This document shows positions 42,148 through 50,927 of a DNA stretch of 64,000 bases, in pieces. Where the stretch lies: contig NZ_JAMTCS010000005.1 of assembly GCF_024171955.1 (NCBI RefSeq), positions 1-64,000 on the forward strand, read 5' to 3'. How positions within the stretch are numbered: the stretch's first letter is position 1; every line of letters starts with the position of its first letter. Below the pieces are notes generated by a model, which was not told the DNA's origin, ran no database searches, and saw only the letters and a list, made by a program, of their open reading frames with translations. Position numbers and translations under genes: made by a program. Source of the DNA: Promicromonospora thailandica. GTDB lineage: Bacteria > Actinomycetota > Actinomycetes > Actinomycetales > Cellulomonadaceae.

Positions 42148-42177
42148 GTTCAACTCCTGCTCAACGCCCTGCTCGAC

Positions 42178-42183
42178 ACCCTA
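42178..42183 (-). promoter_or_regulatory. Candidate -10 of the AI-2E-family gene
   Basis: TAGGGT on the minus strand lies 30 bases before the GTG at 42147, giving a leader of about 24 bases that contains the AGGAG. Confidence 0.4.
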
Positions 42184-42264
42184 GGGGAGCACATCCGCCG
42201 CACGCCGGCCTGCCCACGCGCCGCACGGAAGGTGCACGGTGCGATCACGATCCCGACAGATCCC

Positions 42265-42864
42265 TCAGGTCTCGAGCGTCCGCCTCTGGGGGTGCACGGT
42301 CTCTCCGCGCTCCAGCATGGCGACGAACTTCGCGATGTTCCGCGCCCGGGTCTCCGGCTTCTTCACGCCGGTGACCCGGAACAGGATCGCGAAGCGGTTC
42401 TGCGCCGTGAGGATCTCGAACATGGCGGACGCGCGCGGGCTGGCTGCGAGCGCCTCGGCGAGGTCGGGCGGCACCTCGAAGTTCTTGTTGACCTCGTAGG
42501 CGGCCTCCCAGCGGCCGTCGCCGCGGGCCCGGTCGATCTCCGTCTGCCCGCGGGGGCGCATGCGCCCCTCGGCGACCAGGCGTTCCGCGATGCGCACGTT
42601 CCGCGCGGACCACCGGCTGCGCTGCCTCCGGGGGCAGTACCGCTGCAGGCTGCTGACGTCGTCCCGGCCGAGCGCCTGGGCGTCGATCCAGCCGCTGCAC
42701 AGGGCCTCCTCGAGGGCCTGGTCGCGGGTCAGCGTGGTCGGCGCGGCCTTGTCCTTGCGCGCCAGCACCAGCCACACGCCGTCCGAGGAGGACTCGTGCT
42801 CGTCGAGCCAGGCGCGCCAGGCGGCGACGTCGGGGAGGAGGATCTGGGGCTCGGTGGTGGCCAT
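42265..42864 (-). CDS. YdeI/OmpD-associated family protein
   Basis: This 199-aa cytoplasmic protein matches the YdeI family: SSSDGVWLVLARK, EALCSGWIDAQA, the basic FAILFRVTGVKKPETRARNIAKFV and a central PRRQRSRWSARN segment. The biochemical role is unknown; homologues are induced by stress or polymyxin in some bacteria. ATG at 42864 has TAGCGT 7 bases upstream, and that -10 coincides with the stop codon of the preceding phosphoesterase gene. Confidence 0.85.
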   Translation of the reverse strand: MATTEPQILLPDVAAWRAWLDEHESSSDGVWLVLARKDKAAPTTLTRDQALEEALCSGWIDAQALGRDDVSSLQRYCPRRQRSRWSARNVRIAERLVAEGRMRPRGQTEIDRARGDGRWEAAYEVNKNFEVPPDLAEALAASPRASAMFEILTAQNRFAILFRVTGVKKPETRARNIAKFVAMLERGETVHPQRRTLET

Positions 42865-42871
42865 GGACGGA

Positions 42872-42877
42872 ACGCTA
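42872..42877 (-). promoter_or_regulatory. Leaderless -10 element of the YdeI-like gene
   Basis: TAGCGT on the minus strand stands 7 bases before the ATG at 42864 and includes the TAG stop of the upstream gene. Confidence 0.5.
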
Positions 42878-43669
42878 CGCGGAGCCACCGACATCCGGCC
42901 CGGACGTGCCCCGCCCGTCCCGCGGCGCGAACGCCCGGAGCGCGTCGACGTCGCTGTTCGCCGAGGTCACGTACTCGCGGGCCCACTGCTCGGCGTCGGG
43001 GTACCCGCTCCCGGCGACGACGGCGGCCACCGCGGCCTCGACGTCGACCGGGGTGTGCCGCAGCTCGACCTGGCCGTCCCGCAGGAGCGCCCACGACCCG
43101 CCGGCGCGGCCGTACGGCATGCCCACGCTGCCCGGGTTGACGCACAGGCGCCGGTCGACGAGGCGGGCGAACGGCATGTGCGTGTGGCCCATGACCACCG
43201 TGGTGACGTCCGGGTCGAGCCCGCCGAGCACCTCTGCCCAGCGGTCGAGGGAGGAGTCGACGAGCACGACCTCCTCGTCGTCGCGGGGCGTGGCGTGGCA
43301 GAACACGACGCGGCCGAACCCGCGCACCCGGAGCTGGGCGGGGTGGGGCAGGCCGGCGAGCAGCGCGACGTCGTCGGGCCGGAGCTGGGCGGCCGCCCAG
43401 GGGGCGACGGGGTCGGGGATGCCGGTGGTGCCGCCGCGGGCGAGCGCGACGAGCTCCCGGTCGGCGTTGCCGCGGACCAGCAGGGCTCGCTCGCCCAGGG
43501 ACCGCAGCCGGTCCAGCACGGCGCGGGGCTGCGGTCCGGCGACGTGGTCGCCCGTGACGACGACGCGGTCCGCGGCCGCGACGTCGGGCTCGGCCAGGAC
43601 TGCGTCGAGCACGGGGAGCACGCCGTGCACGTCCGACAGGACGGCGACCGTCCGGGCGTCTTCGCTCAT
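42875..43669 (-). CDS. Metallophosphoesterase (calcineurin-like)
   Basis: This dinuclear-metal phosphoesterase of the YfcE/MPP class (264 aa) has all five metal-binding motifs: SDVHG (near residue 13), GDHVAGP, RGNAD, FCHATP and GHTHMPF. It probably acts on a small phosphodiester or nucleotide; the substrate is not predictable. ATG at 43669 is assigned because the open frame further upstream shows no family sequence. It is divergent from msrA. Confidence 0.88.
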   Translation of the reverse strand: MSEDARTVAVLSDVHGVLPVLDAVLAEPDVAAADRVVVTGDHVAGPQPRAVLDRLRSLGERALLVRGNADRELVALARGGTTGIPDPVAPWAAAQLRPDDVALLAGLPHPAQLRVRGFGRVVFCHATPRDDEEVVLVDSSLDRWAEVLGGLDPDVTTVVMGHTHMPFARLVDRRLCVNPGSVGMPYGRAGGSWALLRDGQVELRHTPVDVEAAVAAVVAGSGYPDAEQWAREYVTSANSDVDALRAFAPRDGRGTSGPDVGGSA

Positions 43670-43736
43670 GTCCCGACCCTGGCGCGGGCGGGCGGCGTCC
43701 GCCAGGCGGTTCTGCCGACGGCAGACGGGGGCCCGC

Positions 43737-43762
43737 GGAACACCACCAGAGCCGTCCGTGTT
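43737..43762 (+). promoter_or_regulatory. SigR/SigH-like oxidative-stress promoter of msrA
   Basis: GGAAC (43737-43741) and GTT (43760-43762) are separated by exactly 18 bases, matching the GGAAT-N18-GTT consensus of actinobacterial thiol-stress sigma factors. It lies about 50 bases before msrA, a known class of SigR target in Streptomyces. Confidence 0.65.
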
Positions 43763-43813
43763 GTCATGGGTAAACGTGCGCAGCACGAATGAGACCCAAA
43801 GGATGTGTGTTCG

Positions 43814-44500
43814 ATGACGTTCCTGAACTCTCTCTTCGGCCCCGGCTCCGGTTCGAGCAAGACCACCATGGTGGCGCCGGAGGACGCGCTGCCGGGGCGT
43901 TCCGCCCCGGTGCTGCAGGCACCGCGCCCGCACACCGTGCTCGGCTCGTCGATCACGGGGCCGTGGGCTCCCGGCACCCGGGTCCTGTACCTGGCGATGG
44001 GCTGTTTCTGGGGCGCCGAGGAGATCTACTGGCAGGTTCCCGGCGTGGTGAGCACCGCCGTCGGCTACATGGGCGGCACCACCCCGAACCCGACGTACGA
44101 CGAGGTCTGCACCGCGCGGACCGGCCACACCGAGACGGCGCTGGTGGCGTACGACCCGGAGCAGGTCAGCGAGGCCGAGCTGCTCAAGATCTTCTGGGAG
44201 CGGCACGACCCGACGCAGGGCTTCCGCCAGGGCAACGACGTCGGCACCCAGTACCGCTCGGCGGTCTACTGGACCACGCCGGAGCAGGCCGAGGTGGCCC
44301 AGGAGACGGCGAAGCGCTACGCCGAGGTGCTGAGCGCGAAGGGGTACGACGCCATCACCACGGAGATCGCGCCCGCCGCCGAGGCCGGCCCGTTCTTCTA
44401 CGCCGAGGACTACCACCAGCAGTACCTGTCGGCCTCGAAGAACCCGAACGGCTACCGCTGCCACGCGACCACGGGTGTCCCGTTCCCCGACGCCGCCTGA
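43814..44500 (+). CDS. msrA: Peptide-methionine (S)-S-oxide reductase
   Basis: MsrA (228 aa) repairs methionine sulfoxide in oxidised proteins. The catalytic Cys64 is in MGCFWGAEE, and [32 protein letters not shown] and AEDYHQQYL are family motifs. An N-terminal extension of about 55 residues (polar, then [15 protein letters not shown]) is typical of the longer actinobacterial form. ATG at 43814 follows AAAGGA. A GGAAC-N18-GTT promoter upstream points to induction by thiol-oxidative stress. Confidence 0.95.
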   Translation: MTFLNSLFGPGSGSSKTTMVAPEDALPGRSAPVLQAPRPHTVLGSSITGPWAPGTRVLYLAMGCFWGAEEIYWQVPGVVSTAVGYMGGTTPNPTYDEVCTARTGHTETALVAYDPEQVSEAELLKIFWERHDPTQGFRQGNDVGTQYRSAVYWTTPEQAEVAQETAKRYAEVLSAKGYDAITTEIAPAAEAGPFFYAEDYHQQYLSASKNPNGYRCHATTGVPFPDAA

Positions 44501-44537
44501 CCGCGCCGGGCACCCGGTGAGTGTCGGTGGCGGGACG

Positions 44538-44543
44538 TAGGGT
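44538..44543 (+). promoter_or_regulatory. Leaderless -10 element of the pentapeptide-repeat gene
   Basis: TAGGGT stands 7 bases before the ATG at 44551. No Shine-Dalgarno is present. Confidence 0.6.
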
Positions 44544-44550
44544 CACCGAC

Positions 44551-45153
44551 ATGATCCGGGTCCCCGCCACCGAGCTCACCGTCGCCCACGAGGACTGGTA
44601 CGCGCGCGACCTGTCGGGCGAGGACCACATGGCCACGCTCTTCACGGACGTCGACCTGACGGAGGCCACGGGCACCGGCGCCACGTTCGACTCCTGCGTG
44701 TTCCGTGGGGTGCGCTTCAACAGCGCCCACCTCACGGAGCTCGCGTTCACCTCGTGCGTCTTCGACTCCTGCGTCTTCTTCGACGCGACGCTCGAACGCT
44801 GCAAGCTCGTCGGCTCGCAGTTCGCGCACTGCCGCTTCGACCTCCTGAAGGTCGACGGCGGCAACTGGTCCTTCACCACCCTGAGCCGCGCCGCGCTGTC
44901 GGGAGCCCGGTTCGACGGCGTGCGCCTGCGCGAGGCGGACCTGTCCGAGGCCGTGGCGCGAGGCGCCGTGCTGGCCGGCTGCGACCTGTCGGGCGCCGAC
45001 CTGGACCGGGTGGACCTCACCAGCGCCGACCTGCGCGGCAGCGACCTGTCGGCGCTCGACCCGCTCACCGCGACCCTCACGGGGGCGGTCGTCGGCGAGG
45101 CCCAGGCGCTCGCCCTGGCCGAGGCGCTCGGCGTCGTGGTCCATCCCGACTGA
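44551..45153 (+). CDS. Pentapeptide-repeat protein
   Basis: This 200-aa protein is a right-handed quadrilateral beta-helix with repeats of the form A(D/N)LXX, such as ADLSE, CDLSGADLDRVDLTSADLRGSDLS and less regular turns rich in Phe and Cys (CVFRGVRF, CVFDSCVFF). Some relatives mimic DNA and protect gyrase from quinolones (Qnr/MfpA); this one is similar in length to MfpA, but I see no decisive evidence of that role. ATG at 44551 has a leaderless -10. Transcribed separately from msrA. Confidence 0.85.
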   Translation: MIRVPATELTVAHEDWYARDLSGEDHMATLFTDVDLTEATGTGATFDSCVFRGVRFNSAHLTELAFTSCVFDSCVFFDATLERCKLVGSQFAHCRFDLLKVDGGNWSFTTLSRAALSGARFDGVRLREADLSEAVARGAVLAGCDLSGADLDRVDLTSADLRGSDLSALDPLTATLTGAVVGEAQALALAEALGVVVHPD

Positions 45154-45171
45154 GCCGCCTGCCCGGCCCAT

Positions 45172-45186
45172 GGATCGGTTCGATCC
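45172..45186. promoter_or_regulatory. Palindromic operator before the beta-mannosidase gene
   Basis: GGATCG-GTT-CGATCC is a perfect 6-3-6 inverted repeat. Its right arm falls where the -35 should be for the TATGCT -10 at 45204-45209 (17-base spacer), so a bound repressor would block polymerase. No regulator gene lies beside it. Confidence 0.5.
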
Positions 45187-45203
45187 GCCGGTGCCGCGCA
45201 GCC

Positions 45204-45209
45204 TATGCT
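45204..45209 (+). promoter_or_regulatory. Candidate -10 of the mannosidase-galactosidase unit
   Basis: TATGCT lies 55 bases before the ATG at 45264, downstream of the palindrome at 45172-45186. Confidence 0.5.
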
Positions 45210-45263
45210 CGGTCCGCTCGCCACACGGACCAGGCACCCGAGCTAGAGGGACGAGGATCGACG

Positions 45264-47825
45264 ATGATCAGCCGCGAACTGACCGACTGGAACCTGACGG
45301 CCACCGGAGGACCGGTCCGCGAGGACCTCGTGGGGGTGACCGTCCCCGCGCGCGTGCCCGGCACGAACCACACGGCGCTCCTCGACCGAGGGCTGATCCC
45401 CGACCCGTACCTGGGCACCAACGAGACCGCGCTGGCCTGGATGAAGCGGACCACCTGGCGGTACTCGACCACCCTCGACGAGCCGGCGGCCGGGCCCGAC
45501 GAGCGCGTGGACCTCCTGTTCGAGGGAGTCGACACGGTCGCGGGGATCTCGCTGGGCGGCGCCGGGCTGGGCCGGACCGCCAACATGCACCGCTCCTACC
45601 GGTTCGACGTACGGTCGCTCGTCGGCACCCCCTCCGAGCTGGTGGTCGACCTCGACTCCGCCGTCGCGACCGCCGAGGCCGAGGCGGAGCGCCTCGGTAC
45701 CCGGCCGATGGCGTACGACCAGCCCTTCAACATGGTCCGCAAGATGGCCTGCTCCTTCGGCTGGGACTGGGGCCCCGACCTGCAGACGGCCGGCCTGTGG
45801 AAGCCCGTCCGGGTGCAGCGCTGGCGCGTTGCCCGGCTCGCACGCGTGACGCCCCTGGTCACCGTGGTCCCGGGCCACGTCGCGCCGGCCGACGACGAGC
45901 CGGTCGCCCCGGGCCTCTCGGTCGCCGACGAGGCGGGTCGCCGCACCGGCATCGTCGACGTGCGGGTCGAGATCGAGCGCAGCGGGCTGGGCGACGCCGT
46001 CCCGCTCACCCTCGACGTCGCGGTCGGGGACCGGGGCGTCACCACCGGCGTGCCGGCCGGCTGGGACGGCGGCACGCTCACCGTGCGGGTGCCGGTGCCG
46101 GACGTCGACCTCTGGTGGCCGGCCGGGTACGGCGAGCAGCCCCTGTACCCCGTCGAGGTGGCGCTCCACGAGGGTGCCGGCGCGGACCGCTCGGCCGCCC
46201 TCGACACCTGGTCGGGCCGGGTCGGGTTCCGCAACGTCGTGGTGGACCGTGAGCCGGACGAGCACGGCACGCGCTTCGTGTTCCACGTCAACGGCCGGCC
46301 CGTCTTCGCCCGCGGCGCGAACTGGATCCCGGACGACCACCTGCTGACCCGCATCACGCGCGAGCGCCTCGAGCAGCGCGTGGACCAGGCGCTCGGCGCG
46401 CACCTCAACCTGCTGCGGGTGTGGGGCGGCGGCATCTATGAGAGCGACGACTTCTACGACGTCTGCGACGAGAAGGGGGTCATGGTCTGGCAGGACATCC
46501 TGCTGGCCTGCGCCGCCTACCCGGAGGAGGCGCCCCACTGGGCCGAGTTCGAGGCCGAGCTGCGGGAGAACGCGTCCCGCCTGGCCCCCCACCCGTCGCT
46601 CGTGCTCTGGAACGGCGGCAACGAGAACCTCTGGGGGCACGAGGACTGGGGCTGGAAGGAGCGGCTGGGCGACCTGACCTGGGGCGCCCGGTACTACGAC
46701 GAGCTGTTCCCGAAGGTCCTGGCCGAGGTCGACCCCACACGGCCCTACTCCGACGGCTCGCCGTACTCCCCCGGTGCCACGCCCGAGGAGCGGCACCCGA
46801 ACGACCCGGACCACGGCACGCACCACCAGTGGGACGTCTGGAACCGGATCGACTACAGCCACTACCGCGACGACGTGCCGCGGTTCGCGTCCGAGTTCGG
46901 CTTCCAGGGCCCCGCGACGTGGGCGACCCTCGAGCGCGCGATCCTTCCTGACAGCGCTGCCGTGCCGGAGGGCTTCAAGGAGTCGGAGGTCTTCCTGCTG
47001 CACCAGAAGGCGGTCGACGGCAACGGGAAGCTGGACCGCGGCCTGGCCCCGCACATCGACGTGCCGGACGACTTCACCGACTGGCACTGGGCCACGCAGC
47101 TCAACCAGGCGCGTGCCGTCCGGTACGCCGTCGAGCACTACCGCTCCTGGTGGCCGCGCACGGCCGGCGCGATCGTGTGGCAGCTCAACGACTGCTGGCC
47201 GGTCACCTCGTGGGCCGCCGTGGACGGCGACGGCCGGCGCAAGCCGCTCTGGTACGCCCTGCGGCACGCGTTCGCCGACCGGGTCGTGACCGTGCAGCCG
47301 CGCGGTGCGGGCCTGGTCGCCGCGCTGGTCAACGACTCGGACCAGCCCTGGACGGGGCAGGTCGAGGCGGTCCGCACCACGCTCGCCGGCGAGGTGCGGG
47401 CGACGTCGGACGTCACCGTGACGGTCGAGCCGCGCTCCGTCGCGGTGGTGCCGCTGGACGGCGACGTGGTCGCCGTGACCGACCCGGCCGACGAGGTGCT
47501 CACCGTGACCTTCGGCGGCGCGCGCGGGCTGCACCGGTGGGCCGAGACCAAGGACCTCGCGCTCGACCCGGCCCCGCTGCGCACGACCGTGACGGCGCAG
47601 GACGGCGGCTACCGGGTCGAGGTCACCGCCACGTCGCTCGCCCTCGGCGTGACCGTCCTGGCCGACCGCCTGGACCCGGACGCACAGGTGGACGACCAGG
47701 TGGTCGATCTCCCGGCGGGGGCGACGGCCGTGTTCCACGTGACGGGCCGCGACCTCGACCCGGAGGCACTGGTCGCACAGCCGGTGCTGCGGACCGAGAA
47801 CGACCTGGTGCGGGCAGCGGGCTGA
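45264..47825 (+). CDS. GH2 beta-mannosidase
   Basis: This family-2 glycoside hydrolase (853 aa, no signal peptide) removes mannose from the non-reducing end of manno-oligosaccharides. An N-terminal sugar-binding jelly roll (about 1-190, with ANMHRSYRFDVR and FGWDWGPD) is followed by an Ig-like domain, the TIM barrel (about 320-650) and C-terminal beta domains. The acid/base is Glu454 in NGGNENLWG and the nucleophile Glu544 in ASEFGFQG. These motifs and FGWDWGP mark beta-mannosidases rather than beta-galactosidases. It is followed after 65 bases by an alpha-galactosidase gene, so the pair fits intracellular digestion of galactomannan fragments. Confidence 0.93.
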   Translation: MISRELTDWNLTATGGPVREDLVGVTVPARVPGTNHTALLDRGLIPDPYLGTNETALAWMKRTTWRYSTTLDEPAAGPDERVDLLFEGVDTVAGISLGGAGLGRTANMHRSYRFDVRSLVGTPSELVVDLDSAVATAEAEAERLGTRPMAYDQPFNMVRKMACSFGWDWGPDLQTAGLWKPVRVQRWRVARLARVTPLVTVVPGHVAPADDEPVAPGLSVADEAGRRTGIVDVRVEIERSGLGDAVPLTLDVAVGDRGVTTGVPAGWDGGTLTVRVPVPDVDLWWPAGYGEQPLYPVEVALHEGAGADRSAALDTWSGRVGFRNVVVDREPDEHGTRFVFHVNGRPVFARGANWIPDDHLLTRITRERLEQRVDQALGAHLNLLRVWGGGIYESDDFYDVCDEKGVMVWQDILLACAAYPEEAPHWAEFEAELRENASRLAPHPSLVLWNGGNENLWGHEDWGWKERLGDLTWGARYYDELFPKVLAEVDPTRPYSDGSPYSPGATPEERHPNDPDHGTHHQWDVWNRIDYSHYRDDVPRFASEFGFQGPATWATLERAILPDSAAVPEGFKESEVFLLHQKAVDGNGKLDRGLAPHIDVPDDFTDWHWATQLNQARAVRYAVEHYRSWWPRTAGAIVWQLNDCWPVTSWAAVDGDGRRKPLWYALRHAFADRVVTVQPRGAGLVAALVNDSDQPWTGQVEAVRTTLAGEVRATSDVTVTVEPRSVAVVPLDGDVVAVTDPADEVLTVTFGGARGLHRWAETKDLALDPAPLRTTVTAQDGGYRVEVTATSLALGVTVLADRLDPDAQVDDQVVDLPAGATAVFHVTGRDLDPEALVAQPVLRTENDLVRAAG

Positions 47826-47890
47826 CCCGCGCGGAACCGATGTCAGAGGCCGCGCGTACGGTGGTGGCCGAGGGGGCGAGAGGACGACAC

Positions 47891-50059
47891 ATGAACAGCC
47901 TTTCCGAGGGATCCAGCTGGTCCGTGCTGCGCCGCGACGGCGTGAGCGTCGTGGTGGCGCACCCGGAACGCGGTCTGCCGCTGGTGCTGCACTGGGGCGC
48001 CGACCTCGGCGAGCTCTCGCCGGGCGACCTGCTCGCCCTCGACGCGGCGACCAGCCGCCAGACCGCGCCGGGCACGCTCGACGCGGCGTGGCGGCCCTCC
48101 CTGCTGCCGCAGGAGGCGGACGGCTGGGCGGGGCGCCCGGGCCTCCTCGTGGTGGCCGACGGCGTGCCGCTGTTCACGCGCTGGACCGTCACGGAGGCCG
48201 AACGCGACACGGCCGAGCTGTCGGTCACCTCACGCGACGCGGAGCTGGGTCTGACCCTGCGGACGCACCTGGAGATCGGCACGGGCGGGCTGGTGCTGCA
48301 GCACCACGAGCTCACCAACGACGGCGCCGTCCCGGTCGACGTGCACTGGCTCGAGGCCACGCTCCCGGTGCCGCGGAACGCGGACCACCTCACGCAGTTC
48401 AGCGGCCGGTGGTCGCGCGAGAAGGTGCCGGTCACCACGGCGATGCCGGGCGGGAGCACCGCCCGGCAGACCCGGCGCGGGCGGTCGGGTCACGACGCGC
48501 CGTGGGTGACCGTGGCGTCGTCGGGCACGCCGCGCCACCGGACCGGCGAGGCCTGGGCCGCGCACCTCGGGTGGAGCGCCGATGTCACCCACCGCGTCGA
48601 CCACCTGACCGAGCACGTCACGCTGCTCGGCGCGGGCGAGCTGCTGCGGCCGGGCGAGCTCCGGCTGGCCCCGGGCGAGACGTACCGCGCGCCGGTGGCG
48701 TACTTCGCGTGGTCCGCCGCGGGCCTCGACGGCGTCTCGGACCGGTTCCACACGTGGCTCCGGGCCCGGCCGCAGCACGTGACCAGCCCGCGCCCGCTCG
48801 TGCTGAACACCTGGGAGGCCGTGTACTTCGACCACTCCCCGGCCAGGCTCGAGCGGCTCGCACGCCGTGCCGCGGCCGTGGGCGTGGAGCGCTTCGTGCT
48901 CGACGACGGCTGGTTCCACTCCCGGCGCGACGACACCTCCGGCCTGGGCGACTGGGTCGTGGACCGTGACGTGTGGCCCGACGGCCTCGACCCGCTCGCG
49001 GGCCTCGTGCACGAGCTGGGGATGGAGTTCGGCCTCTGGTTCGAACCCGAGATGGTCAACCTCGACTCCGACCTCGCGCGCGCCCACCCCGAGTGGATCC
49101 TGTCCAACACCGCGTCGGTGCCGTCGCCGGACGGGCTCTCGTTCCGCACGCAGTACGTGCTGGACCTGGCGAACCCCGAGGCGTGGGAGCACGTACGCGG
49201 TCAGATCTCGGCGCTGGTGACGCAGCTCGGCATCGACTTCATCAAGTGGGACCACAACCGCGACCTCACGGAGCCCGTCCACCACGGCGCCGACGGCGTG
49301 GGGCGGCCGGGCACACACGCGCAGACCCGAGCTGCGTACGCGCTGATCGCGCGGCTCAAGGCGGACCACCCCGGGCTCGAGATCGAGTCCTGCTCGTCGG
49401 GCGGCGCCCGGACCGACCTGGGCATCCTGGAGCACACCGACCGCGTGTGGGCGTCGGACTCCAACGATCCCCTGGAGCGCCAGGACATCCAGCGGTGGAC
49501 GTCGCTCGTGCTGCCGCCCGAGCTGATCGGGGCGCACGTGGGGCCGTCGCCCGCGCACTCGTCGGGGCGCGTGACCGAGCTCTCCTACCGGGTGGCCACC
49601 GCCCTCCAGGGGCACGCGGGCTTCGAGTGGGACCTGCTGAGCTGCACCGACGACGAGCTGGTCGCCGTCGCCGCGTACGCGGCGCTCTACAAGGAGCTGC
49701 GGTCCCTCGTGCACACCGGCACCGTGGTGCACGCCGACACGGTCGATCCGGCGCTGCGGGTGACCGGCTTCGTCGCACCGGACCGGACGGAGGGGGTCTG
49801 GACCTTCGCCTCCGTCGCGTCGCCGCAGGACGCCCTGACCGAGCGCATCCGCCTCGACGGGCTCGACCCGGCTCGCCGCTACAGCGTGCGGGTCCGGGAC
49901 GAGGTGGGGTCGGCGAAGTGGCTCGGCGGGATCACACCGGGCTGGCTCGGCAAGGAGGCGGTGGACGTCCCGGGCTCGGTACTGACCGACGTCGGGCTCC
50001 AGCTCCCCACGCTGTGGCCGATGCAGGCGCTGATCGTCCACGCGACGGCGCTGCCGTAG
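47891..50059 (+). CDS. GH36 alpha-galactosidase
   Basis: This family-36 alpha-galactosidase (722 aa, cytoplasmic) removes alpha-1,6-galactose from raffinose-family sugars or galactomannan fragments. The beta-supersandwich fills the first 320 residues; the barrel follows with LNTWEAVYFD, LDDGWFHSRRDD and GLWFEPEMV. The nucleophile is Asp454 in KWDHNRD and the acid/base Asp523 in ASDSNDP. ATG at 47891 has GAGAGGAC upstream. It lies 65 bases after the beta-mannosidase gene and probably shares its transcript. A 40-bp palindrome follows. Confidence 0.94.
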   Translation: MNSLSEGSSWSVLRRDGVSVVVAHPERGLPLVLHWGADLGELSPGDLLALDAATSRQTAPGTLDAAWRPSLLPQEADGWAGRPGLLVVADGVPLFTRWTVTEAERDTAELSVTSRDAELGLTLRTHLEIGTGGLVLQHHELTNDGAVPVDVHWLEATLPVPRNADHLTQFSGRWSREKVPVTTAMPGGSTARQTRRGRSGHDAPWVTVASSGTPRHRTGEAWAAHLGWSADVTHRVDHLTEHVTLLGAGELLRPGELRLAPGETYRAPVAYFAWSAAGLDGVSDRFHTWLRARPQHVTSPRPLVLNTWEAVYFDHSPARLERLARRAAAVGVERFVLDDGWFHSRRDDTSGLGDWVVDRDVWPDGLDPLAGLVHELGMEFGLWFEPEMVNLDSDLARAHPEWILSNTASVPSPDGLSFRTQYVLDLANPEAWEHVRGQISALVTQLGIDFIKWDHNRDLTEPVHHGADGVGRPGTHAQTRAAYALIARLKADHPGLEIESCSSGGARTDLGILEHTDRVWASDSNDPLERQDIQRWTSLVLPPELIGAHVGPSPAHSSGRVTELSYRVATALQGHAGFEWDLLSCTDDELVAVAAYAALYKELRSLVHTGTVVHADTVDPALRVTGFVAPDRTEGVWTFASVASPQDALTERIRLDGLDPARRYSVRVRDEVGSAKWLGGITPGWLGKEAVDVPGSVLTDVGLQLPTLWPMQALIVHATALP

Positions 50060-50072
50060 GCCGGACACCGGA

Positions 50073-50112
50073 CCGCCCCGGTGCTCGCTCCGCGGAGCGA
50101 GCACCGGGGCGG
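50073..50112. terminator. Perfect 40-bp palindromic terminator
   Basis: Positions 50073-50092 pair with 50093-50112 without a mismatch. It separates the convergent alpha-galactosidase and LAxTG-protein genes. No T-run is present on either strand. Confidence 0.85.
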
Positions 50113-50125
50113 TGCGCACGAGTGA

Positions 50126-50791
50126 TCAGCTGCCGAGAGCGCCCTTGCGCCGGAGCACGATCAGCGTGACACCGCCGCCGACGAGCGCGAGCGCGATGAG
50201 CGTGAAACCGATGACGGTGCTGGCACCGGTAGCCGCGAGCTCCTCGGGCTCGTCCTGGGCGGGCGCGGCCTCGCCGGGTGCAATCTCGTCGGACACGGCC
50301 TCGCCCGGGGCTGCCTCGTCGCTCGGCGCCGGGCTCTCGACCGGGACACCCTCGCCCGGCGCCGTCGTCTCCGGTGCGGGCTCCTGCGCGGGCACGCTCG
50401 GCTCCGGCGTCGCCTCGTCCTGCGCGTCGGTGTAGGAGACGGCGTAGTGGCTGATCGCCCGGCCGCCGCCCCAGGGGTAGGTGATCGTCACGGACTCGGC
50501 GGGCTCGTCCAGCGTGACGTAGTACGCGCCGCCCTTGCCCGCGCCCTGGTTGACGGAGCCGGCCTTGACGCAGTAGCCGGAGACGAGCTGACCCTCGGGA
50601 GCCTCGACGGTGAGCTCCATCGGCTCACCGTCGGTGTCGATCTTGCCGGAGTCGTAGCCCGCACAGACCTTCACGCCGTCCAGGTACTGCTCGGAGCTGC
50701 CGGACACGGGCGCGGCGAACGCGGCAGCCGGGGCGGCGACGAGGCCTGCGGCCAGGAGCGCCGAGGCTCCCAGGACAGTGATCTTGCGCAC
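50126..50791 (-). CDS. Sortase-anchored surface protein (LAxTG signal)
   Basis: This secreted cell-wall protein (221 aa) has a Sec signal peptide (basic start, hydrophobic Ala/Leu helix, cleavage near AFAAPVSG), a globular domain of about 100 residues with two cysteines (VKVCAGYD and SGYCVKAGS), a Pro/Glu/Ala-rich wall-spanning stalk (about 128-184) and a sorting signal at the C-terminus: LAATG at residue 185, a hydrophobic helix and RRKGALGS. LAxTG is the signal read by class E sortases in actinobacteria. GTG at 50791 follows AAGGAG. No sortase gene lies in the window. The globular domain is not recognised. Confidence 0.88.
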   Translation of the reverse strand: MRKITVLGASALLAAGLVAAPAAAFAAPVSGSSEQYLDGVKVCAGYDSGKIDTDGEPMELTVEAPEGQLVSGYCVKAGSVNQGAGKGGAYYVTLDEPAESVTITYPWGGGRAISHYAVSYTDAQDEATPEPSVPAQEPAPETTAPGEGVPVESPAPSDEAAPGEAVSDEIAPGEAAPAQDEPEELAATGASTVIGFTLIALALVGGGVTLIVLRRKGALGS

Positions 50792-50927
50792 GGGGCGCTC
50801 CTTACGACACGGGGGTTCGGTCGCGCGCCCACCGTCGGGCGCGATCCCCGGAGCGTAGCGAGAATGGCGCAGATCGCCAATATCCGTTTATCTCAGCAAA
50901 ATGCCTTACACGGGCTTTTATCGGACA

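Noticed and set aside
44551-45153. Quinolone-resistance (Qnr/MfpA) assignment for the pentapeptide protein
   Set aside because: Repeats are irregular and many pentapeptide proteins of this length have other or unknown roles; no decisive gyrase-binding feature is visible.
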